From positions 2,294,001 through 2,358,000 of the forward strand of contig NZ_CAWLFA010000001.1 of the NCBI RefSeq assembly GCF_963860125.1: a stretch of 64,000 bases of DNA, given 5' to 3'. Positions 16,813-25,433 of the stretch are shown here, in pieces; within the stretch, counting starts at the first letter, position 1; each line of letters starts with the position of its first letter. The stretch comes from Picosynechococcus sp. PCC 7002. Lineage in GTDB: Bacteria > Cyanobacteriota > Cyanobacteriia > Cyanobacteriales > MRBY01. The translations under genes were made by a program, and so were the position numbers. A model generated the notes under the pieces. That model did no database searches and was not told the DNA's origin. It worked only from the letters and a program-made list of their open reading frames with translations.

Positions 16813-18507
16813 ATGGTTTTTCATCAATGGCTAGACCGCATCGGTGACTGGAATCCTCAGCTTTTTCGGGAGCTAAAAGGCCGACTGTCTAAAAAAGCCC
16901 TCGGTTTAGTGGCGATCGCCTCTTTGTTCACGCAGGGAATATTTTATTTAAGTCTGAGAATCGCCCTCCCCAGTGCTGGGATTAGCACCACCAACCATTA
17001 CTGCATCGGTCGCGCCCCGGCAGACTTTGATCCCAATAGCCATTTGATCCATAGCCAAAACTTTTGTGTGGCTGATGCGGCGGGAAATTTAAACCTAAAT
17101 TGGCCCCTGTGGTGGACTGACCTATTTATTACCCTCAGTGTGGTGGGATTTTTCGTGGCGCTGTTGGGGGGCGTTTACTTACTAATCCAAGATTTGGGCA
17201 AAGAGCAAAAGGCAGGCACTTTGAACTTCGTCAAATTGAGTCCCCAGTCGGCCCAGGCGATCGCCATTGGCAAGATTTTAGGGGTTCCCAGTCTCATTTA
17301 TGTCGGCCTGGCCTTGGTTTTGCCCTTACACTTTTGGGCCGGACTCAGGGGCGGCATTCCGTTGCCATTAATCCTGCTTTTCTACGGTGTGATCACAGCT
17401 AGTTACGGCTTTTTCTATAGTGGTGCGGCGCTCTATAGTTTGGTGAATCCAACCCAACCGGCCCTGAAAGCTTGGTTAGCGACGGGGGGACTTTTTTACT
17501 TGATGATGGGGAGCACGACGTTTCTCCTCCAGGAAAATAGCCACGTCGGCAATCTCATGGATGGCGTCAATTTGTTTAATCCGCTGCATATGTTGGTGTA
17601 TTTGGGTCAAGCCAGTGCCGCTGCGGAACAACTGCTCACGTTTAACTACGACAGCCTCGCCGATGTTTCCTTTTTCCGGGTTTATCTTTGGGAGAATGGG
17701 GCGATCGCCGGTTTGATTTATCTGTTGCTTTATGGAATGGGGATCTACTGGTTTCTCCAAGCGTTCCGCCGGAAATTTCATTATCTCAATGGCACCCTCC
17801 TTAGCAAGAAACAGAGTTATGGTCTAACGGCGTTGCTCACCATTTTTGGGCTTGGCTTTACGGTGCAATCTCCCCTGGGGGCGATCGCCGACCACAACGA
17901 TTGGTTATTTAATTTTCTACTGCTTTCCCTGGCCGGTAGTTGTTACTTATTTACGCTGATGGCGGTGCTTTCGCCGTCGTTCCAGTCCCTCCAAGATTGG
18001 AGCCGTTACCAAAAAGGAGAATGGCAAGATTGGTTCTTTGGGGAACGAAGTCCTGCCATTGGTGCGGTGATGGTGAATGTTGCCATTGTCACCGGGGCGA
18101 TCGCCTTGGCTGTGGCTGTGATTGTCGCTCCCCCTTACAAAATCTCTTTTGCGCTTGGGGTGGTGATGCAGGGCTTAATGGTTGTTCTGCTTTGTGTTGT
18201 GGCCCAGCGGGTACTTCTGAAAAAAGGCAAGCGGCAAGGCATCGGCGCCACGATTCTCGTCACCAGTGGGGTGATTTTGCCCTTCATTTTCCTCGGTATT
18301 AATGGCGTTAACCCAGAATTACAGGCGGCCCCTTGGTTCTGGACAATTATTCCGATGGTCGCCACTGAAAACGCCAGTTTAGCCAGCATTTTTCTCACCA
18401 TTTTGGGCCAAATGGGGGCGATCGCCGTGCTGCATTGGGTTGTGGGTCGCCGGATTCAGCAGCTTGGTACCTCAGAGCTAAAGCAAACCCTGACCCCAGC
18501 GGGTTAA
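16813..18507 (+). CDS. ABC-2 type permease, paralogue 1
   Basis: This 564-aa membrane protein has roughly a dozen hydrophobic segments. Its start, IGDWNPQLFRELKGRLSKK, is nearly identical to that of the next gene. GKEQKAGTLNFVKLSPQSAQ (about residues 132-151) is the conserved ABC-2 permease coupling region, which precedes GKILGVPSLIYVGL. The paralogue downstream shares the same architecture, so the pair probably forms a heterodimeric channel driven by the ATPase encoded 75 bases upstream. A loop with a few cysteines lies between the first spans. The substrate is unknown. Confidence 0.85.
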   Translation: MVFHQWLDRIGDWNPQLFRELKGRLSKKALGLVAIASLFTQGIFYLSLRIALPSAGISTTNHYCIGRAPADFDPNSHLIHSQNFCVADAAGNLNLNWPLWWTDLFITLSVVGFFVALLGGVYLLIQDLGKEQKAGTLNFVKLSPQSAQAIAIGKILGVPSLIYVGLALVLPLHFWAGLRGGIPLPLILLFYGVITASYGFFYSGAALYSLVNPTQPALKAWLATGGLFYLMMGSTTFLLQENSHVGNLMDGVNLFNPLHMLVYLGQASAAAEQLLTFNYDSLADVSFFRVYLWENGAIAGLIYLLLYGMGIYWFLQAFRRKFHYLNGTLLSKKQSYGLTALLTIFGLGFTVQSPLGAIADHNDWLFNFLLLSLAGSCYLFTLMAVLSPSFQSLQDWSRYQKGEWQDWFFGERSPAIGAVMVNVAIVTGAIALAVAVIVAPPYKISFALGVVMQGLMVVLLCVVAQRVLLKKGKRQGIGATILVTSGVILPFIFLGINGVNPELQAAPWFWTIIPMVATENASLASIFLTILGQMGAIAVLHWVVGRRIQQLGTSELKQTLTPAG

Positions 18508-18582
18508 TTCCTAAATTACATAAAGTCTCGTCGGTCGAAAATGCTTCTCCTTTGCTAAGAACCATAATCCCAGGTATCAACC

Positions 18583-20253
18583 ATGGATAGAATCCTCAAC
18601 CCCCTCGGTGATTGGAATCCCCAACTTTTTCGGGAATTAAAAGGCCGCTTCACCCGTAAAAATGTGGCGATCTCCTTTGGTCTTGCTTGCTTTACCCAAT
18701 GCCTGCTTTATCTTTTCTACCTGGGAGAATTGCCAAATGCCCTGGTTGATCAACCCTACAACCGTTACTGTACCGGGCCGGAAGATGACTACTGGCGGTC
18801 TACCTATCAATGTTTGAGGGATGGCAACGACTGGCTGATCAACTGGCAGTTATGGCATTTAGATGTGTTCATGGCTCTGACTCTGGTGGGCCTGGGGATT
18901 CTCCTGGTGGTTGGTACTCATTTAATTGGGGCCGATGTCGCGAAGGAAGAACAACGGGGCACCCTGGGTTTTGTGCGCCTCAGTCCCCAACCCGTCTCAA
19001 AAATTTTGCTCGGGAAACTGTTGGGAGTGCCTAGCCTGATTTATGTTGGTTTAGTTTTTGTCCTGCCCTGGCACCTGTGGCTCGGTTTTCAAGGTGGCAT
19101 TGCTCTGGGTTGGCTAATGGTGCTTTATGGGGTGGCGATCGCCGCTAGTTTCACTGCCTTTACGGGGGTGGTTCTATGGAGTTTCGTGGGTCGTGAACTG
19201 TTGGGGGGCTTCCACACCTGGCTCTACAGTGGTGGCCTCGGCCTCTATCTTTTTGGGATGTCTGTGGCTTGCTTTGAGGATAATTTTCCCAGCTATACCC
19301 CCTTTGATTGGGTGCGGCTGTTCTATCCGGGCAATATCTTTTATTACCTCGTCGACCAAAATTCCCTCGCCCCGGAAACCATCGGTTATTTTTCACCCCA
19401 CAACTGGTTTCAGACCCAATGGTACGGCTCTTCCCTTTGGGTGGGGGGCCTTGGGTTTATGGCGATCCATTATGCTCTTTTAGGGGCCTTGGCTTGGCAA
19501 GGGATTCGGCGGCGTTTTTATGATCCCCAGGCCACGATGATCACGAAGGCCATGGGCTGCGGGGTCGCCGTTAGCAGCACGATTTTTATGACTGGGTTTG
19601 TTTGGGCTGGCGATCGCCCCGAACGTCTTTTTGCCAATTTTCAAACCCTGCAAGGCTTCTATTGGATGGTAATGTTGGGGCTAATTCTTCTGTTAACACC
19701 GACCCGGCAACGGATACAAGATTGGGCGAGATTTCGACATCAAAATACTTCTCACCGACGGTTTAAATGGGCCTTTTTCAGAAATGATCGCTCTCCGGCC
19801 CTAGGGGCGATCGCCTTGATGTTGCTCCTCACCACGGGCTACCAAATGACCATTGTCCTCTTGTCCCCCCTGCCCAGCCAAAAACTGCTGGTGATCGCAG
19901 CTCTAGGACTCCAGGGAGGTTGCCTTTTCCTTCTGGCCGTTTTAACCCAATGGATCTTTCTCCGTCGTCAAAAACAACGGGCCATTTGGTTTGGCGTTGC
20001 CGTCATCGGGTCTAGTGTTGTCCCTTTTATCCTCTTCATGGTCTTCCATGGACGCTTTACCTTGCCCATTACCTTCGGCCTCTTTTCGGCGTTTCCCCTC
20101 AGTGCCGTTGCCATGGCGGTGCCCAGTATGGTGATCTGGAGTGCGATCGCCCAGTGGGGCATGATTCTCGGTTGTCTTTGGGGACTGCAACAACAGATCC
20201 AACGCCTCGGACAATCCGACCTGAAAACTTTTCAGCCGACCCCTACCGAATGA
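18583..20253 (+). CDS. ABC-2 type permease, paralogue 2
   Basis: This 556-aa membrane protein is paralogous to the one just upstream: LGDWNPQLFRELKGRFTRK at the start, KEEQRGTLGFVRLSPQPVSK at the coupling region, then GKLLGVPSLIYVGLVFVLP. The first extracytoplasmic loop has the pattern YNRYCTGPE...C, matching the YCIGRAP...C loop of paralogue 1 and hinting at a conserved disulphide. It is the last gene of the three-gene unit, with tRNA-Arg following. It arose by tandem duplication and is old, since identity is limited to motifs. Confidence 0.85.
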   Translation: MDRILNPLGDWNPQLFRELKGRFTRKNVAISFGLACFTQCLLYLFYLGELPNALVDQPYNRYCTGPEDDYWRSTYQCLRDGNDWLINWQLWHLDVFMALTLVGLGILLVVGTHLIGADVAKEEQRGTLGFVRLSPQPVSKILLGKLLGVPSLIYVGLVFVLPWHLWLGFQGGIALGWLMVLYGVAIAASFTAFTGVVLWSFVGRELLGGFHTWLYSGGLGLYLFGMSVACFEDNFPSYTPFDWVRLFYPGNIFYYLVDQNSLAPETIGYFSPHNWFQTQWYGSSLWVGGLGFMAIHYALLGALAWQGIRRRFYDPQATMITKAMGCGVAVSSTIFMTGFVWAGDRPERLFANFQTLQGFYWMVMLGLILLLTPTRQRIQDWARFRHQNTSHRRFKWAFFRNDRSPALGAIALMLLLTTGYQMTIVLLSPLPSQKLLVIAALGLQGGCLFLLAVLTQWIFLRRQKQRAIWFGVAVIGSSVVPFILFMVFHGRFTLPITFGLFSAFPLSAVAMAVPSMVIWSAIAQWGMILGCLWGLQQQIQRLGQSDLKTFQPTPTE

Positions 20254-20284
20254 TCTAAAACATGTTATTCTTGTATTCCTGTAT

Positions 20285-20357
20285 GGGCACGTGGCTCAGT
20301 GGATAGAGCATCAGATTCCGGTTCTGAGGGTCGGGGGTTCGAATCCCTCCGTGCTCG
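20285..20357 (+). tRNA. tRNA-Arg (anticodon CCG)
   Basis: The 73-nt cloverleaf has acceptor arms GGGCACG/CGTGCTC (one G-U) and D stem GCTC/GAGC. The anticodon stem TCAGA/TCTGA frames the loop TTCCGGT with anticodon CCG, and the T arm contains GGTTCGAATCC. No CCA is encoded. It reads CGG codons. Confidence 0.96.
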
Positions 20358-20378
20358 TGAAAAAAAAGAAAAAACATC

Positions 20379-20415
20379 AACGACTTGTCTTCCGTAAGGT
20401 GCAGGTCGTTTTTCT
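20379..20415 (+). terminator. Terminator after tRNA-Arg
   Basis: Nine-base arms (20379-20387 and 20402-20410, one G-U pair, 14-base loop) are followed by TTT. It lies about 20 bases after the tRNA. Confidence 0.75.
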
Positions 20416-20490
20416 TAAAGGCCCCCAGGTCTAAGGGAAATTGATATACTGAGGGTCAATCCGCTACTGTGCACCTTTTTCGCAATTTAT

Positions 20491-20820
20491 ATGGCTGAAC
20501 CGATTCCGCCGATCACCTTACCACCGATTACTGATCCCGCCATTGAGGGACAATGGTTAGAAAAATCCCTACAGCATTGGCTTGATACGGAGTTTTTACC
20601 AGAACCGGCCAACGAAAAAATTGCCAATCGCGCCCGGGAAATTTATGTGCGTCAACGTCTCGAAGGGGAAAATGACCTTGGTTCCCTCGTGATCGCTATC
20701 GTCACAGAAATGCGCTCCTTCAACTTTAAAGAATCGTTTTATGGCGAATTTGCGGTGGCCAATGCCGTGAGTGATTTGATCCTTGATAGCCTGGGCATTG
20801 ACCGTTGCTGCGGTAATTAA
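20491..20820 (+). CDS. Conserved cyanobacterial protein, function unknown
   Basis: This 109-aa soluble, acidic protein has a proline-rich start (EPIPPITLPPITDP). A helical region follows with IANRAREIYVRQRLEGENDL and FYGEFAVANAVSDLILDSLG, and it ends RCCGN. I recognise it only as the kind of small protein conserved among cyanobacteria. There is no signal peptide and no metal site except the terminal CC. It converges on pcyA with 15 bases between the stops. Confidence 0.75.
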   Translation: MAEPIPPITLPPITDPAIEGQWLEKSLQHWLDTEFLPEPANEKIANRAREIYVRQRLEGENDLGSLVIAIVTEMRSFNFKESFYGEFAVANAVSDLILDSLGIDRCCGN

Positions 20821-20835
20821 AGCTTTGTTCGCGAT

Positions 20836-21567
20836 CTAGGCTGGAATATCAAACAGCACCTGACTCATATAGCGCTCGGCCCAGTCGGGGTTAAAGGCCT
20901 TTTCTAAAACACGGCGCGTTTTGTCATTCCGCTGCTGTTCTTGGCAATAGTGGCGTTGTCCCGCCAAATAAATGGCCTGCTCAGCGGGAGAAAGCTTTTC
21001 TAAACCCAAGGCCAACTGACAATGAATCGTCAGAAATTCCCGCACCCGTTCCAAAAACTGCTGTTCTTCGTTGGGATTGCTGGGACGAATAAAGAGGCAA
21101 AATTCCGAAAAAATTGCGCCCCATTCTGGGAGATCACGGGGCTGGGAAAAGTTTAAGTTGCCTTGATTTTGTCGTAGTCGTGTTTGGTAATCTACAGACA
21201 AAGTTTTATCGGCGCTGGTCGGAGATAAATCGGCGATCGCCGCACTCACACCACGGGGATTACCGACTAAATCACAGCCAAACATTGGTAGGGCATATTC
21301 CGCGCGAGGAAACATCACACAATGGAGAATATCGAGGTTTTCGCCCACTTTTGCCATTTCCAGGTGCATTTTACGGAAGTGCTGGCTCTGGTAGCAGGTA
21401 TTTTCGATGGTGAGCCGTTCCCCTTCTAATTTCCCTTCGATGTAGCCGAGGCCTTCCGGCAGGGTAAAGGGTTCTAGCTCTAAGTGTTGATGCCAGGTTT
21501 CGAGGATGACACCAGCGAGCTGTTCGATGAGGGGATAAAATTTTGGCTTGGTTGCAGGGGCAGTCAT
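20836..21567 (-). CDS. pcyA: Phycocyanobilin:ferredoxin oxidoreductase
   Basis: This 243-aa enzyme reduces biliverdin IXalpha by four electrons, using ferredoxin, to give phycocyanobilin, the chromophore of the phycocyanin encoded at 6.6-7.7 kb. Family landmarks are QHFRKMHLEMAKVG, DILHCVMFPR (the conserved His) and PMFGCDLVG (the catalytic Asp). GVSAAIADLSP, WGAIFSEFCLFIRPSN and NDKTRRVLEKAF near the C terminus complete the set. Length is normal. The ATG start gives a typical N terminus. No clear promoter was identified. Confidence 0.96.
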   Translation of the reverse strand: MTAPATKPKFYPLIEQLAGVILETWHQHLELEPFTLPEGLGYIEGKLEGERLTIENTCYQSQHFRKMHLEMAKVGENLDILHCVMFPRAEYALPMFGCDLVGNPRGVSAAIADLSPTSADKTLSVDYQTRLRQNQGNLNFSQPRDLPEWGAIFSEFCLFIRPSNPNEEQQFLERVREFLTIHCQLALGLEKLSPAEQAIYLAGQRHYCQEQQRNDKTRRVLEKAFNPDWAERYMSQVLFDIPA

Positions 21568-21731
21568 GGGCGAAAAAGCAATCTTAAAAGGTGGTTTAAA
21601 ACAATGTTCTAGATCCCTGTAGGTGACGCGAGCGGTGACCTAGACCCAGAATTTAGAACCAAAGATATACTGGAACCGCCGCAAATGCGGCACAATTGTC
21701 CCATAAATTAATGTTTGTGAGGGGTACGCCC

Positions 21732-21908
21732 ATGTTCGGCTTAGGTTGGCCTGAAGTGTTGATTATTTTAGGGGTGGTGGTGTTGATCTTTGGCCCAAAA
21801 AAAATCCCTGAAGTGGGCAGTGCCCTAGGAAAAACCCTGCGGGGCTTCAAAGAAGAAATGGAAACTCCGGAAACGGAAGAGGATTATCTTGACTCCGATC
21901 AACGTTAG
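21732..21908 (+). CDS. tatA: Twin-arginine translocase subunit TatA
   Basis: This 58-aa protein begins MFGLGWPEVLIILGVVVLIF, the N-terminal transmembrane helix. It continues GPKKIPEVGSALGKTLRGFK, the hinge and amphipathic helix of TatA/E, and ends with a short acidic tail. The longer frame from 21696 adds 12 non-homologous residues and is rejected. TatA multimerises to form the pore that carries folded proteins across thylakoid and plasma membranes. It lies 38 bases upstream of the ABC operon but is probably independent of it in function. Confidence 0.95.
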   Translation: MFGLGWPEVLIILGVVVLIFGPKKIPEVGSALGKTLRGFKEEMETPETEEDYLDSDQR

Positions 21909-21946
21909 ACTCGGTTACTTGGGGTTGGCGAAATTTTAAGTGCACC

Positions 21947-22924
21947 ATGATTGAAGTTGAGCAGCTTGGCAAAACCTATGGCCAAACAGAGGCGATCGCC
22001 GATCTCAGTTTTCGGGTAGAAACAGGGGAAATTGTCGGTTTCTTGGGGCCAAACGGCGCAGGGAAAACCACGACTCTCCGCATTCTCAGTGCCTATCTAC
22101 CAGCGACGACGGGCACGGCGAAAATTGCGGGCTACGATGTCCACACAGAATCCATGGCAGTGCGGCGACACCTGGGCTATCTCCCGGAAAATCCGCCCCT
22201 CTATCCCAATATGACCGTGGCTGGCTATCTCAATTTTGTCGCACAGCTCAAAGGGGTCAGTGCTGGCGATCGCCCCCACAAAATCCAAGCGGCCCTCGCC
22301 CAGTGCCAATTACAAACCAAAGCCAACCACCACATTCGTAATCTGTCTAAGGGCTATCGGCAACGGGTCGGCATTGCCCAGGCGATCGTCCATGACCCCC
22401 CGGTGATCATTCTCGATGAACCCACCGTTGGTTTAGATCCCGCCCAGATGATCGAAGTGCGACACCTGATTAAATCCTTAGGCGGCGATCGCACTATTTT
22501 GTTATCCACCCATCTCCTCTCAGAAGTTAGTCTCACCTGTGACCGGGTGGTAATGATTAACCAAGGCCACCTCGTCGCCACCGATACCCCCCACAATCTC
22601 CAGAATCATTTCCTCAATTACCACGGTTACGAACTAGAGACCGACGGCGAACTAGCGCAAATCCAACGTCTCCTTGATCCCTTACCTGGTGTTATTCATA
22701 TCGAATCTTTAGCATCAATAAATCCCCGTCGTCCCCGCCTCCGGATCACCACTGCGGACAATCCCGAATGGGGTAAAGACATTGCCAGAATCCTTGTCAA
22801 TGCAGGGGTCGGTCTCTATGAAATGCAACGACTGCGCCCCAGCCTTGAGGACGTTTTTTTAGAATTATTAGACGCTGAGGCGAACGATCCGATGTCTGAA
22901 CAACTCCATGCTGATGCTGAATAA
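21947..22924 (+). CDS. ABC transporter ATP-binding protein (GldA-like)
   Basis: This is a 325-aa ATPase with Walker A GPNGAGKTTTLRIL (about residues 33-46), signature LSKGYRQRVGIAQAI, Walker B VIILDEPTVGLDP and switch His STHLLSEV. The C-terminal 100 residues resemble the GldA extension. Its end overlaps the next gene by 17 bases, so translation is coupled. With the permease and the GldG-like protein downstream it forms a complete GldA/GldF/GldG-type set. In Bacteroidetes such sets relate to gliding; in cyanobacteria the role is unknown. Confidence 0.92.
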   Translation: MIEVEQLGKTYGQTEAIADLSFRVETGEIVGFLGPNGAGKTTTLRILSAYLPATTGTAKIAGYDVHTESMAVRRHLGYLPENPPLYPNMTVAGYLNFVAQLKGVSAGDRPHKIQAALAQCQLQTKANHHIRNLSKGYRQRVGIAQAIVHDPPVIILDEPTVGLDPAQMIEVRHLIKSLGGDRTILLSTHLLSEVSLTCDRVVMINQGHLVATDTPHNLQNHFLNYHGYELETDGELAQIQRLLDPLPGVIHIESLASINPRRPRLRITTADNPEWGKDIARILVNAGVGLYEMQRLRPSLEDVFLELLDAEANDPMSEQLHADAE

Positions 22925-23705
22925 CATTGTGGCGATTTTTCGCCGGGAACTACAGAGCTACTTCACCGCTCCCCTCGCCTATATTTTTGCAACGTTGTTG
23001 TGGTTTTTGGGAGGATTTTTCTTCCTAACGCTCCTGATCGGCCCCCAGGGCATTGTCACCTTTGTCGCCACCCAAGAACAGATGGGCGTTGCCTTACCTC
23101 CCATTGATGTAGCCACAGAATTTCTCCAGGCTTTTTGGGGCATCCTGGGCATTTTAGTCTTGTTTCTGTTGCCGTTGCTCTCCATGGGTCTCTATGCTGA
23201 AGAACGCAAACAGGGCACTTTGGAACTTTTAGCGACTTCCCCGGTGACGAACTGGGCGGTGGCAGTGGGCAAATTGTTGGGAGTCGTGACTTTTTTTTCG
23301 GTACTGTTCCTGCCCATGGTGCTGTGGGAACTGATTGTCTTAGTGAATGCAGCCCCAGCTTTTCCCCTCAGTCTTTTTCTTTTAGCGCATTTGGGCTTGT
23401 TGCTCTTGGTGGCCGCTATTTTATCTTTGGGGATGTTCGTGTCGTCTCTCACAGACAGTTCCCTGATTGCGGCGGTCTTGACCTTTACCCTAGTGCTGAT
23501 GTTGTGGCTGTTGGATATGCTGGGCGATCGCCTGTCGGGGCCGTTGGGCAATGGCCTCAAACATTTCTCTTTACTGAAGCATTACAACAATTTCCTCGAG
23601 GGAATTTTCGATAGCAGTAGCCTGGTCTTACTCCTCAGCTATAGCATTCTGGGGGTTGTCCTCACGGCCCAATCCATTGAAGCTTTGCGCTGGACACGGC
23701 GTTGA
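22908..23705 (+). CDS. ABC-2 type permease (GldF-like)
   Basis: This 265-aa protein has six membrane segments. FRRELQSYFTAPLAYIFATL at the N terminus is the hallmark start of GldF-type permeases, and YAEERKQGTLELLATSPVTN (about residues 100-119) is the coupling region. It starts inside the 3' end of the ATPase gene (overlap 22908-22924) and is followed 29 bases later by the GldG-like gene. A second ATG six bases downstream could also serve. Confidence 0.9.
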   Translation: MLMLNNIVAIFRRELQSYFTAPLAYIFATLLWFLGGFFFLTLLIGPQGIVTFVATQEQMGVALPPIDVATEFLQAFWGILGILVLFLLPLLSMGLYAEERKQGTLELLATSPVTNWAVAVGKLLGVVTFFSVLFLPMVLWELIVLVNAAPAFPLSLFLLAHLGLLLLVAAILSLGMFVSSLTDSSLIAAVLTFTLVLMLWLLDMLGDRLSGPLGNGLKHFSLLKHYNNFLEGIFDSSSLVLLLSYSILGVVLTAQSIEALRWTRR

Positions 23706-23734
23706 TGGTTTCTCGATATTGTTAACAGAGCATC

Positions 23735-25276
23735 ATGTTTCCACAGCAACGATTTTCACGATATTTCATTTGGTTAGGCTTGGCTCTGGTGGTCGCGGGC
23801 GCTGTCGTCCTGGGGGCCACGGGAGAAGGCTTCGCCTATGGCTTGATTCTGGTTGGGTTATTGTTGTTGGGTTGGGGGATCAGTCATTTTCCAGGTTTGG
23901 GAACGGGGCTGCAACGGTTCTGGCGCAAGCGATCTACCCAGATGGGGACGAATGGGGTTGTCGGGGCGATCGCCATTTTGCTGATTTTTTGTCTGACAAA
24001 TTTTTTAGCTGTCCAGCTCCCCCTCCGAATTGATCTCACAGAAAACCAAATCCACACCCTCTCTAGCCAAACCCAAGGGGTGCTGCAAAATTTATCTCAA
24101 CCTTTAACCCTGTGGCTCTTCCAGGAAACGGACGATGCGAATTTAAAGCCCTTTTTAGACAATTATCAACGGCTCAATCCTAATAATTTTCGCTACGTTT
24201 TTGTCGATCCAGACCGTAATCTTGACGCGGTACAGCGATTCCAGGTCGAGAGTCGCGGCGAAGTTCACCTTGAGTATGGCGATAAAACCCAACTGCTGAA
24301 AGTGCTAGCCCAGGGGGAACCCCTCACAGAAAGTCAACTAACCAATGGCATTCTGCAAATCCAAGGCGATCGCCAACCCCACTTCTACGTCCTCCAAGGC
24401 CACGGCGAACCGCCCCTCGATCAAATTCCCGGAGGGCTAGGGCAAATGGCCCAACTTTTGGCTACCCAAGGTTATGCAGTCTCTCCTTTAAATTTCACCC
24501 AAACGCCTACGATTCCCCCAGATGCCGATCTGATTGCAGTCATTGGCCCCCAAACGCCATTTCTCCCAGGGGAAGTTGCCCTCTTGGAAACTGCCCTTGC
24601 GAATAACCAAAGTCTCCTCCTTCTGCTTGATCCCCAAACGGATCCCCAGTTAAATTCGCTCCTGGACAAGTGGGGCCTCAGCCTCGATCAACGGCTTATT
24701 CTCGACCAAGGAAACCGGGCGGACTTCCTCGGTTTAGGACAATCGACCCTTGTCCTCAATCAATACGGCGACCATCCGATCACCACGGCCCTTGCTGGAC
24801 AAAACTCTATCTATCAAGCGGTGCGCCCCATTTTCAGCGACACCACAGAGGCGATCGCCGCCACCGCAATCCTCCGTACCGATGACCAGGCCTGGGCCGA
24901 AAGCCAACCCGAAATCCCGGATCCGACCTTTGACCCCCCAGGCGATCGCCCCGGCCCCCTGACCTTTGGCTGGGCCCTGGAAAAAATAGATTCCCAAGCT
25001 ACAATGAAGGCAACTCGCCTTGTGGCAATTGGTAACACCACCTTTGTGACCAATGGTTGGCTAGAACAATACCTAAACAGCGACCTCTTGCTCAATACCG
25101 TGAATTGGCTGGCCCAAACGGAAGAGGCGCCCCTCGCAATCCAACCAAGAACCCCCCAAGAGCGACGTCTAAATCTCCGTCGTTGGCAAATTGCAACCCT
25201 TGCCTGGTTTGCCCCCATCCTATTTCCCCTTGGTGGTTTAGGCGGCGCAATCTTTTGCCTTTGGCGACGCCGTTAG
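23735..25276 (+). CDS. GldG-like ABC transporter auxiliary protein
   Basis: This is a 513-aa protein. Two hydrophobic segments sit at the N terminus (about residues 8-50), followed by a third (VVGAIAILLIFCLTNFLAVQL, about 74-94). The large periplasmic domain begins RIDLTENQIHTLSSQTQGVL, the defining motif of the GldG/ABC-transp_aux family. It ends with a C-terminal membrane helix (LAWFAPILFPLGGLGGAIFCLW) and a basic tail. It is the last gene of the unit. In this family the domain lies outside the membrane beside the permease. The substrate is unknown. Confidence 0.88.
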   Translation: MFPQQRFSRYFIWLGLALVVAGAVVLGATGEGFAYGLILVGLLLLGWGISHFPGLGTGLQRFWRKRSTQMGTNGVVGAIAILLIFCLTNFLAVQLPLRIDLTENQIHTLSSQTQGVLQNLSQPLTLWLFQETDDANLKPFLDNYQRLNPNNFRYVFVDPDRNLDAVQRFQVESRGEVHLEYGDKTQLLKVLAQGEPLTESQLTNGILQIQGDRQPHFYVLQGHGEPPLDQIPGGLGQMAQLLATQGYAVSPLNFTQTPTIPPDADLIAVIGPQTPFLPGEVALLETALANNQSLLLLLDPQTDPQLNSLLDKWGLSLDQRLILDQGNRADFLGLGQSTLVLNQYGDHPITTALAGQNSIYQAVRPIFSDTTEAIAATAILRTDDQAWAESQPEIPDPTFDPPGDRPGPLTFGWALEKIDSQATMKATRLVAIGNTTFVTNGWLEQYLNSDLLLNTVNWLAQTEEAPLAIQPRTPQERRLNLRRWQIATLAWFAPILFPLGGLGGAIFCLWRRR

Positions 25277-25433
25277 AAAAATATGTGAGATGACCGATAA
25301 ATTTACGTAAACTTTGAGAAAACAACATTAAAACATTATTAATTTTCGGGAATGATAGTCTAAATTACAGAAAGTGATATTATCGATTTGCATTCCCCCG
25401 TACAGACACCCACAATAGAGGAAAGAATTCATC

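Noticed and set aside
20836..21567. Apparent loss of a catalytic Asp in PcyA (sequence EYALPMFG)
   Set aside because: The catalytic Asp lies a few residues later in FGCDLV, which is intact; the Ala position is variable in the family.
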